64,000 nucleotides of DNA from Spirosoma endophyticum (lineage in GTDB: Bacteria; Bacteroidota; Bacteroidia; Cytophagales; Spirosomataceae): contig NZ_FOLQ01000009.1 in NCBI RefSeq assembly GCF_900112365.1, positions 62,001 to 126,000 on the forward strand, read 5' to 3'. The position numbers were made by a program, and so were the translations under genes. Shown in pieces: positions 28,501 through 36,100 of the stretch. The notes beneath the pieces are model-generated. The model worked only from the letters and a program-made list of their open reading frames with translations, was not told the origin of the DNA and did not search any database. The first letter of the stretch is position 1; each line of letters starts with the position of its first letter.

Positions 28501-29078
28501 AGATTGGCAATCACCCGTACCAATACCTAAAGCGAGGGTCTGAGATTCCCTCGCTGTCGGGAAAGGCTACGTCGCTGTTAAATCTGCTCGAAAATATTTA
28601 TGCGAGTCACGAAAAAGTACTGATTTTCACACAATACCGCGAGATGGGTGAACTACTGGCTCAGTTTATTCAACAGTCATTCGGTATGCAGCCGCTGTTT
28701 CTGCACGGTGGTACGTCCCGTCCGGAGCGGGACCGGATGGTCGAGCAATTTCAGAAAAATCGTAGCGATCATACATTTATTCTGTCGCTCAAAGCGGGCG
28801 GTACGGGTCTCAACCTAACCCAGGCTAACCACGTCATTCACTACGATTTATGGTGGAATCCCGCCGTTGAGTCCCAGGCAACCGACCGGGCTTTTCGTAT
28901 CGGCCAAACCAAGAACGTATTGGTATACCGGTTAATGAATCAGGGAACGCTCGAGGAGAAGATCGACGCCATGATCCGTTCCAAACGCGAACTTGCCGAC
29001 CTCAGCGTTAAAACCGGCGAAACCTGGCTCGGCGATCTGAGCGATGCCGAATTGAAGGAGTTGGTCACGCTGGGGTGA
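25509..29078 (+). CDS. SWI2/SNF2 helicase with SWIM zinc finger
   Basis: 1189 residues from the ATG at 25509; an upstream TTG would cross the promoter. A SWIM motif has Cys126, Cys128, Cys135 and His137 (GCSCPDAAVPCKHLAAV). The helicase core has Walker A ADDMGLGKT with Lys755, the DEAQ box at 847 to 850, SGTPVENRLSELWS, and a C-terminal helicase with LHGGTSRPERD and SLKAGGTGLNLTQA. Bacterial SNF2 proteins of this build are related to RapA/HepA and some relieve DNA or nucleoprotein blocks. It is a lone gene; the alpha/beta hydrolase ends three bases beyond its stop on the opposite strand. Confidence 0.92.
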   Translation: MAERIAYGKTWWGQQWLNALTSIDMANRLPRGKTYANKGAVQGLTISQNQFSASVKGSAPRPYKIKLSVPLFTEQEKETLLTEIRENPATLAQLLNRQLPPELTEFADKRNIQLFPHSFRDLVMGCSCPDAAVPCKHLAAVVYVIANEIDRNPFLVFQVKGLDILAELQKGQTDIIGGTMSSVLSFKDLGTDDLPDDEDWHPDEKARAGLDFATIPLLADQLLGLLSPDVTFTKGDFHKSLAKAYKLFSKPLADIKAKTPDDVSPDFSDSIELQLDELMSVKKISIFSEHGDQRSLPGFKMSDLAAWLDTLTEADWPEMSDSVRGLYLTHQFSAALLRRGAVVPQLLRVGPTEDQYRVRWLPATLNESVKHQTDLLATQLPPTLLTVRWQKEWLALPGEQQLLTLCSLFLRRVIKPSTIELWERWPLEDADRLFFGVETLRFEGFGRKEMPLAIQLWVNDFFLTHKRFVPILAVEDSEFGDEFRLSLLIRDREATDTAGNGVSGKKPSSQPEQPIPLPELLTKKKHERIRMAVLQDLLVLSRHFPDLAKLTKTGPGSEYLSYSPEQFVQVLLDTLPRMQLLGIALWLPKSLQHWVRPQAGGRLKAKVSANNAFMRLDDMLTFDWQVALGDEMVSVKEFQKLVGRSTGLVKIKDQYVLVDPNELTKLYKQLENPPELTGSELLRAALSEEYRGGRLGLSAEVRTLVKQFTESAAQPLPDALNATLRPYQQRGYDWLIKNTALGMGSLLADDMGLGKTLQVIALLLKFKQEGRFKKQKGLVVLPTTLLTNWQKEIARFAPELQARIYHGSNRKLPTTTDNYDLLLTTYGVVRSDLDTLKKTTWAIVVIDEAQNIKNSDTEQTKAVKALKAPIRIALSGTPVENRLSELWSIMDFVNKGYLGGISKFNEEFGKPIQQERDQQKLDQFRRVTSPFLLRRVKTDRTIISDLPDKIENNQFCALTTEQAALYESVVQESLRAIEEKDGIARRGLVLKLMTALKQIGNHPYQYLKRGSEIPSLSGKATSLLNLLENIYASHEKVLIFTQYREMGELLAQFIQQSFGMQPLFLHGGTSRPERDRMVEQFQKNRSDHTFILSLKAGGTGLNLTQANHVIHYDLWWNPAVESQATDRAFRIGQTKNVLVYRLMNQGTLEEKIDAMIRSKRELADLSVKTGETWLGDLSDAELKELVTLG

Positions 29079-29081
29079 TTT

Positions 29082-30251
29082 CTACTTCAACAGTGCCATC
29101 ACTGCATCATCACCGACAACCGCGCTGGCTGGACGCGGGTGATCGGCGTTAAATGCCTGCAAAGTGGTAGGGGCAAGCACCGTATTGGGAGATTCGTCGA
29201 TTTTTCCGTCTTTTAGTACGTTGTTCAGGTCTAATTTCAGGTATTTCGCCAGGAAACGATACGCTGCTTCGCGCTTAGAAGGCCCATAATCGTGTCCCTC
29301 TGTAGGCAGATGGACGTTCTGAACCTTATCTTTTGCGCCGTAGTATCCATAGATCGTATGGATGTAGGGAAACTCGACATTGGGCGTGTTTTTCGTCCAG
29401 TCTTTTCCGTCCGAAACCAGCAATAGGGGCCTGGGTGCGGTCAGGGCGGCAATCTCTACGTTACTGGTCTGGTACGTGGGTCGCTTATGAATGGGCATCC
29501 CACTTTCGCAGACGCAACCCCCGAAAAAGTGCGCGGACACCATAACGACAGGGGCCGACACTTTTATGCGTGAGTCAAGTGCCGTGAGCAGAAACGTCTG
29601 CGTACCACCACCGGATTCGCCTGTCATCCCAATTCGCTCTGTATCAACATCGGGCAAACTGGTCAGAAAGTCCAGGGCTCGTAAACTGTTCAGAGTTTGC
29701 AGTTTCAGGGCCTGCGGAATTTTATGATCGCACTGTTTTGAATCACCATAACCAATCATATCGTATGCAAATACCACAGCGCCCATGCGTGCCAGCGTAG
29801 CGCATCGTTGCTGCGTATACGCCATCAGGCGGTTGTTCTGATCGGCCCCGTGTCCATGCGTACAGAGAATGCCCGCTGTTTTCCCCGCTATTTTCAATGG
29901 ACGGTATACATTGCCCGTTACAAAAAATCCTGGCAAACTCTCAAACGCTACGTTCTCAACCGTGTAGCCGTTCAGTTTTTGCAAACTGTGTCGAATGGGT
30001 TTAAGGGGTGCAAAGTTTGGTTTGACGGATAAATTCATTCCATCGCGAATACCTTTTCGAATCATTGCTGCGCGGGTTTCCCAACTGGCTTTGTCGTGGT
30101 ACGTTTTGGCAAAACTATGTAGTGCATCTGCTCCCGCAGCTTCGGTAAAATAAGCCCCCTGGCATAAGTCAGGCCGTTCAGGATTAGGTTGAGCAACAGT
30201 TCCTAAGGCTACTAATGTGCAACAGATGACGAGAAGAGTCCGAGCGTTCAT
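29082..30251 (-). CDS. Exported alpha/beta hydrolase (acetylxylan-esterase-like)
   Basis: 389 residues with a signal peptide ending VAQP. The nucleophile elbow is GMTGESGGGTQT with Ser213; likely partners are Asp284 and His320 (PTEGHDYG). HGHGADQNN near 132 is the oxyanion region. The family includes acetylxylan esterases, so a role in polysaccharide or ester breakdown outside the cell is plausible. It faces the SNF2 gene with only three bases between the stops and no terminator. The GMC oxidoreductase upstream is on the same strand. Confidence 0.85.
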   Translation of the reverse strand: MNARTLLVICCTLVALGTVAQPNPERPDLCQGAYFTEAAGADALHSFAKTYHDKASWETRAAMIRKGIRDGMNLSVKPNFAPLKPIRHSLQKLNGYTVENVAFESLPGFFVTGNVYRPLKIAGKTAGILCTHGHGADQNNRLMAYTQQRCATLARMGAVVFAYDMIGYGDSKQCDHKIPQALKLQTLNSLRALDFLTSLPDVDTERIGMTGESGGGTQTFLLTALDSRIKVSAPVVMVSAHFFGGCVCESGMPIHKRPTYQTSNVEIAALTAPRPLLLVSDGKDWTKNTPNVEFPYIHTIYGYYGAKDKVQNVHLPTEGHDYGPSKREAAYRFLAKYLKLDLNNVLKDGKIDESPNTVLAPTTLQAFNADHPRPASAVVGDDAVMALLK

Positions 30252-30315
30252 GACTGCGAGTTTAGATTATTGCTAAAAGAGTAAATCACCAAACTCTTAC
30301 CTAAAACCAACTCAA

Positions 30316-32055
30316 TCAGCGTGGGATGTCTCCCCGTTTAAGCGCTTTCACTGCATAATCGGCCGCCCGCGCCGACAAGGCCATGTAGGTAAGCGAAGGA
30401 TTCTGGCAAGGGGAAGAAGTCATGCTGGCGCCGTCCGTACAAAATACATTCTTGACGCTGTGGTGCTGATTGAATTTATTGAAAACCGAGTTTTTGGACG
30501 TAGTGCCCATACGAGCTGTCCCCATTTCGTGAATGCTTAAGCCCGGATGCGCCTGACTATCAAAGCCGTTGATATTCGAGAATCCGGCTTTTTCGAGCAT
30601 GAGCATTGCCTGATCGTGCGCGTCCTTACGCATGCGGGTTTCGTTATCCCGGTATTGAACATCCATTTTTAAGGTCGGTTGACCCCATTTGTCGGTCACT
30701 TCATTCGTCAAAGATACCCGATTGTCTTCATACGGCATGCATTCACCAAAAGCGTCGAGCGTTATTTTCCACGTACCAAACTGGGTTGCTTTCTCCTTGA
30801 AATCGGCCCCGAAACCCTCGTCATGATAGGCATGGTCCCAGTTTTCTCGGTTGGTGTAGACCTCGAAACCATAACCGCGCGTAAATGACTGTTTGTCCTG
30901 TCCCGGCAAATTACGGAAGCGCGGAATATATAGCCCTGCGGGATGGCGACCGTAGTAATATTTATCCAGATCCTGGTCATAATCGGCGGTGGCACCAACG
31001 TGAAAATGGTGGTCCATCAGGTTGCGGCCTAATTGTCCGCTATCATCCATGCCATTCGGAAACCGTTTCGACTTGGAGTTCATTAGGATGTATGTCGAGC
31101 CCAGCGCCGAGGCATTCAGGAAAATAATGCTGGCGTGAAAATCATGCCACTGGTGCGTCTGCTCATCAATCACCCGAACGCCCGTAGCGCGGCCTGATTT
31201 CTCTTCATAAATAATCGAGTTGACAATGGAATGTGGTCGAACCGTCAGTCGTTTGGTACGTCGGGCAGCCGGTAAGGTAGCGGATTGCGTACTAAAATAG
31301 GCGCCATACGGACAACCCCGCATACACAGGTTTCGGTATTGGCATTTAGCCCGGCCCAAATTCATTTGCTCCTGCGTGGGCGCCGTGAGGTGAGCCGCCC
31401 GGGCTGAAATAACTTTTCGATCCGGGAAATCTGCGTTTACGCTTTGTCGAAAGTGTGCTTCTACGCAATTGTCAGGCATGGCAGGCTGAAACTGACCATC
31501 GGGCAAATGAGGCAATCCATCCCGATCGCCAGCGATTCCGGCAAATTTCTCGACGTAATCATACCAGGGCGCAATGTCTTTGTACCGAATGGGCCAGTCG
31601 GTGGCAATACCTTCTTTGGCATTCGCTTCAAAATCGAGATCAGAAAATCGGAACGAGTAACGTCCCCACATCAGCGATTTCCCGCCAACATGATAGCCTC
31701 GAATCCAATCGAACGGCTTTTCTTCAACGTAGGGATTTTCCAGATCGTTGACGAAATGCTGATGTGTGGCTTCGGTAATGGTAAATCCCGTTCGATTTTG
31801 CACCGGGTAATTTTTTAGCAACTCCGTTGGCATAGCCTGATTCCGGTGCGGAAAATCCCACGGGTTCTTGGTCGCCGTATGATAATCCGTAACATGCTCA
31901 ATCATGCGGCCCCGTTCGAGGAGCAGTACGTTCAGTCCTTTTTCACAGAGTTCTTTTGCCGACCAGCCTCCGCTAATACCAGAGCCGACAACTATGGCAT
32001 CGAACTTTTTGCCGGATGGAATAGGCGGTTGGGCAGACATATTGCGGTGGCTCAT
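30316..32055 (-). CDS. GMC-family FAD oxidoreductase (sugar/alcohol dehydrogenase type)
   Basis: 579 residues. The FAD-binding GSGISGG sits at residues 24 to 30, and the C-terminal GMC domain ends with GASMTSSPCQNPSLTYMALS. MRGCPYGAYFS with nearby Cys residues and HEMGTARMG are typical of the gluconate-2-dehydrogenase-like branch. No signal peptide is clear. Partner subunit and cytochrome genes that accompany some relatives are absent here. Likely substrates are sugars or alcohols. Confidence 0.88.
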   Translation of the reverse strand: MSHRNMSAQPPIPSGKKFDAIVVGSGISGGWSAKELCEKGLNVLLLERGRMIEHVTDYHTATKNPWDFPHRNQAMPTELLKNYPVQNRTGFTITEATHQHFVNDLENPYVEEKPFDWIRGYHVGGKSLMWGRYSFRFSDLDFEANAKEGIATDWPIRYKDIAPWYDYVEKFAGIAGDRDGLPHLPDGQFQPAMPDNCVEAHFRQSVNADFPDRKVISARAAHLTAPTQEQMNLGRAKCQYRNLCMRGCPYGAYFSTQSATLPAARRTKRLTVRPHSIVNSIIYEEKSGRATGVRVIDEQTHQWHDFHASIIFLNASALGSTYILMNSKSKRFPNGMDDSGQLGRNLMDHHFHVGATADYDQDLDKYYYGRHPAGLYIPRFRNLPGQDKQSFTRGYGFEVYTNRENWDHAYHDEGFGADFKEKATQFGTWKITLDAFGECMPYEDNRVSLTNEVTDKWGQPTLKMDVQYRDNETRMRKDAHDQAMLMLEKAGFSNINGFDSQAHPGLSIHEMGTARMGTTSKNSVFNKFNQHHSVKNVFCTDGASMTSSPCQNPSLTYMALSARAADYAVKALKRGDIPR

Positions 32056-32082
32056 GATAGGTTAGTGCTTTTATTTTAAACG

Positions 32083-32121
32083 CAAAGAACGCGAAGGCAG
32101 ACGCAGGGAGCACCAAGAAAT
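32083..32121. repeat. Low-complexity CGCAAAGAA-like stretch between GMC and CPBP genes
   Basis: The gap holds ACGCAAAGAACGCGAAGG and similar purine-rich words in loose tandem order. This text resembles the intergenic tandem arrays elsewhere in the window, but I see no facing inverted arm. It may be half of such an element. Confidence 0.35.
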
Positions 32122-32133
32122 TTATTGGGGGTA

Positions 32134-33084
32134 TTACCGACTGGCGTTCTGCAAAAACGCGGCAATTTCCATGCCCCAGGCAATGCCGATATGAATGAGT
32201 AACCCGCCCCAGATGCTACGGGTGCTCAAGGCTAAAACGCCTAGTAGATAGCCGCCGAACAACGACGAAATCGCTTCTCCCAGCGGACGTCCGAAGTGAA
32301 TAGAACAATACCAAACGACCATTGGCAATACAGCGCCTGGCCCTAGAATTCGACTCATACCGATAACCAGAAATCCACGAAAAAGTAGTTCCGTTGGTAC
32401 GAAGTCCCAGCCATAGCAAAGCTCGTAAATGAGCGCTGTTACCCATTCGGGTACGTTGAAGAACTCGTTGGCGTTGGTGTCGCGGTAGGTTGGATACGAT
32501 TGTAAGAAATCTGGCTGGAATGAGGCCCATGTAATGAGCGGAATCATCAGAGCTAACAATAAAGCATACAAAACCAAGCCTTTCCGCTTAGGTGCCATGC
32601 CATAAAAATTGCCTGGTCTGGATTGGCTTAAATAGGGTTCTACAAACTTATAAAACAGAAAGAGGGGCAGCACAATAGTTAGTATCGATTGCAGATTGTG
32701 CAGGCAGTGGTAAGCAAACAGGTATATCTGCCCATCAAAGAGTTCAAGGCTCCATGTGTTGTGAGCATAAAATCCGGCATAAATGGAATAGCAGATCAGC
32801 GCAACGAGGCTACGTAGCCAGAAGGCGCGATTTCGCCAGATATCAAGTCGTTGGTGAAAATACGTCCAGAGCCAGACGCTAACGTAGTAGGCGGTAGCGT
32901 AGAGCAAAAAATACAGGACCGACCAGATTGGCTTTCCCTGAAACGAGTCGATATACGCGTCTTCGAGATCGAAATAGAAGTTGACACTCAGCAGTAACGT
33001 AGCCCAAAGCGCGGTTGCTACGTAGAGATCAACCCGGAAGTCAGTGCGGAGATGGTCACGAAGGTCGTGCCAGAGAGCTTTCAT
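32134..33084 (-). CDS. CPBP-family intramembrane protease homologue
   Basis: 316 residues with about eight membrane segments. The CPBP motifs are present in changed form: TELLFRG at 231-237, where the first Glu of the EExxxR motif is Thr231 and Glu232 with Arg236 remain, SIHFGRPLGE with His263, and LLIHIGIAWG with His298. Active enzymes process prenylated proteins or bacteriocins, but loss of the first Glu leaves activity uncertain. Start ATG at 33084, seven bases after a 15-base hairpin. Confidence 0.85.
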   Translation of the reverse strand: MKALWHDLRDHLRTDFRVDLYVATALWATLLLSVNFYFDLEDAYIDSFQGKPIWSVLYFLLYATAYYVSVWLWTYFHQRLDIWRNRAFWLRSLVALICYSIYAGFYAHNTWSLELFDGQIYLFAYHCLHNLQSILTIVLPLFLFYKFVEPYLSQSRPGNFYGMAPKRKGLVLYALLLALMIPLITWASFQPDFLQSYPTYRDTNANEFFNVPEWVTALIYELCYGWDFVPTELLFRGFLVIGMSRILGPGAVLPMVVWYCSIHFGRPLGEAISSLFGGYLLGVLALSTRSIWGGLLIHIGIAWGMEIAAFLQNASR

Positions 33085-33091
33085 ATATTAG

Positions 33092-33134
33092 TTGTCATGG
33101 CTCCGGTCAGACCAGGTGGCCGGAGCCATGACAA
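33092..33134. terminator. 15-base perfect hairpin before CPBP gene
   Basis: TTGTCATGGCTCCGG at 33092-33106 pairs without mismatch with 33120-33134, with a 13-base loop. It sits between the stop of the giant gene and the CPBP start, both on the minus strand, and ends seven bases before the CPBP ATG. No T run follows. Confidence 0.75.
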
Positions 33135-33147
33135 AATTCAACAGAAA

Positions 33148-36100
33148 TCAGAATCCTTCTTTTTCGGCTTCCTTATCTTTTTTCTTCTCGTCTTTCTTTT
33201 TCTCTTCCTTCACCACTTTCTGGCCGGGTTGCAGTTTGGGCTTTGGAGCGGCTTTGGCTTTCGTCTTATACTGATCCAGATAGCGATCAACAAAGAGCGT
33301 TTTCTCATCGACAGTGGCCGCCATTACGTCGAGCGAAGATTTGCTGGATTGTTTCAGCGCTATCAGTTGATCGTTGATTTCCTGCTCCGACGTAATGATG
33401 GCTAACTCACCCTGCGACGATGGTGTGCTGCCCGGTTTGTAGTCATAATATACCCACACATCCGGTGAAGATTCGAGGTAAATGGTGGCTTCATCGCCAT
33501 TGGCTGATTTACGTATTTCGATGAAACCATCCATCTGCGCGTTGACATCGGTCGCCATTATGTTCGATACACCCAACTGCCCGGTGCTATAAAACGCATT
33601 GAACTTAGTAGACCAGCGCAGATTGGCGTTCGCCAGGACAAGCGTCGTAGCTAATTTTGGCGATGCCTGACTCAGTGGCGCGTGCTGATTTTGAGCTTTT
33701 AATCGATAGGCATCCACCGCCTGCTGACCGATCAGCGGCACCAGTTTATCTGAAAGTCGGTTCAGGTCATCGTCGGCTGCTTCGTCGTTTTTCTCTTCCA
33801 AATTCGCCTTCACAATTCGATCACCGATGGCCGTATTAATCGGGTCGGGCACCGGGAACGTAAAGGCCAGCAACGTATTGAACCGGTATTGAGTGCTGTC
33901 GATATTGATCCGTGCCGATCCGGAAGCTAGCAGATATTCATTCGGAGCTGCATTCAATAGATTTAATTTTCCTTTGAACGTCATCAGGCCGCGCGAATCG
34001 TTGAACGTAAACGCATTTTCAACGTCATCTATAACCGTCTCTGTAACGGCTGCCACACGGGCAGAGCTGTCAATGTGTGCGGTACTGTCAGTGCCGACAA
34101 GTTTAGCTGTACTATCGGTTCCTATAATTTTGGCAGTGCTATCAACTTTCGCTACAAGATCGGTCTTTGCACTGTCGACTGGCGCAGCCGCTGCAACTGC
34201 CGTAGCCAGCGTCGATTGTCCAGCGGGCGATTCGCTTCCTTTCGATTCAATCCGATAGACCTTGTCTTTCTCATCGTAATGCATAATGCCCGTTGCCGTG
34301 AACAGGTCAACGTCTCTTGGATCTTCCTTGGGCGAGAGGAAGGTTGGATAAAGTCCGGCATTGCCTTCCCGGAAATGAATACCAGCCACCAACTGCTGTC
34401 CACCTTCGTTTTTGAGATTTTTATCCACCTTTATCTCAAGCCGCTCGGCTACCTTTTCCTTGAACGGAATCCAGCCACCAACCAGATCCTGCCGTTTTTT
34501 CAGCGCTGGTTTTATGAAGCCATCCATAGCCAGATCGGGCTGGGGCGCCTGCATGGAAATGGTGCCCTTATACAACATTTTCGGCGCCAACTGGAGGTTG
34601 TCATCTTCGTCAACCTCCGCCCGGGCAACGGTGAAATACGTAGTAGCTGGCTGTGTTGCATTTTTCCGTCCCCGACCCGACTTTTTGGTGTCGGCGGTCA
34701 ACGTGCTGGCGGCTACGGCTGGCGCTTCTTTTAACTCAAAACTGCCCATTTTTATGCTGGCCGTATCGCCCTTGGCGGTAGCAAATTGATACGTAGCATC
34801 GCCAGTGAAGCGGGTGCGGGATAGAATCTGAATGTTGCCATTCTTGAGCCTGTGAAACAAACTGACGGTATCTAGTTCAAGTTTGGCATTCTTTAGTGCC
34901 AGCATCTCGCCGTTACGCTTAATACTCACCAGGCCTTTGTCGGGATAGATTCGGGCATCGGCCGAGGTTACGTAAGGAACGCCACTGATGTTGAGCGTCA
35001 TTTTCTCCACGTCGTACAGAGCACCTGACCCATTAAAGGTTAAGCCTTCCTGCTCTTCGGCGGTGGCGGTAAAGGTTGACGTTTTGACGTCGCCTTTCAT
35101 GGCAATCGTTTTGGCGTTTATGTTCCATTGCGCCTTGCTGATGCTGGTTTTATAGGCCGCCGATGGGAACTCCAGGCTTGACTGTACCGTATCGGTGATG
35201 CTTAAATTTTTATTAATCGACAGCCCAACAATACCTTTCGTCTGGTTGAAATCTACATCAATTGCCGTGCCCAGCAGCATTGGTTTGGCAACCGTGGCTG
35301 TTCCGTTTACGACCTTGTCGGACAGGACTTTAAACTGTGCATTACTAGCCAGAAAACCCTCTCTGTTGAATTTGATGCTTCCCGAAATAACTTCCGAATC
35401 TTTCCGGCGCAGGATGCCATGTCCGAATAAACCCGATGAACGTAGCACCAGATCACCATCCAGATTGGTCGTTGCATTGTAGAAATTGAAATTTTTCTTC
35501 TGCGTAACGATGACCATGCTATCGGCTTTCGGCCACCATTTCATTGTGTAGTTATTCAGTTGTACCTGAGGAAAATAGGCTTTCGATGGACCAGCTTGCC
35601 CCGCCAGCGTTTCCTTAATTTCGCCTTTCTCGCCCGCTCCTGTCAATGAATCGGTCATGAATAGCATGTTCTTGGCGTTCAGGCTGGCCGTCAGGTGATT
35701 CAGTACCCCGTCGGCATGCAAGCCGCTCTTGTCCATCGTCAGATCGCCCGTAAACTTTACCGTTGAAGCTGCTGACCCTTTCTTGCCGCTGTAAATCGGA
35801 TAACCCGTTGCCGGTGCTTTGTGCACGAAGCCCAACGTATTGTCGGGCATGGTTTTGAGTTCAGCCTTGAAAGGCGGAAAAATGCCATCGGAATAGAACG
35901 TACCCATGAAGGCAATATCCCCCTTGCCGAGACTGTCGTTGTCAACGGCCGGAATTTTGAAATAAACCTTCTGATCGTACGTACGGTCACCACGGGCAGG
36001 TTGATTGAAATAGACGGTCATACCCTCCGGCATGACCAGCCGCTGTGTCGCTTTCTTGCCGGCAATACGCCCCGACTTATTATCCGCGCTACTGAGGTAG

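Noticed and set aside
34075..34734. 219-codon plus-strand frame inside the giant gene
   Set aside because: Fully covered by the minus-strand gene with consistent composition; no family match and no start signal.
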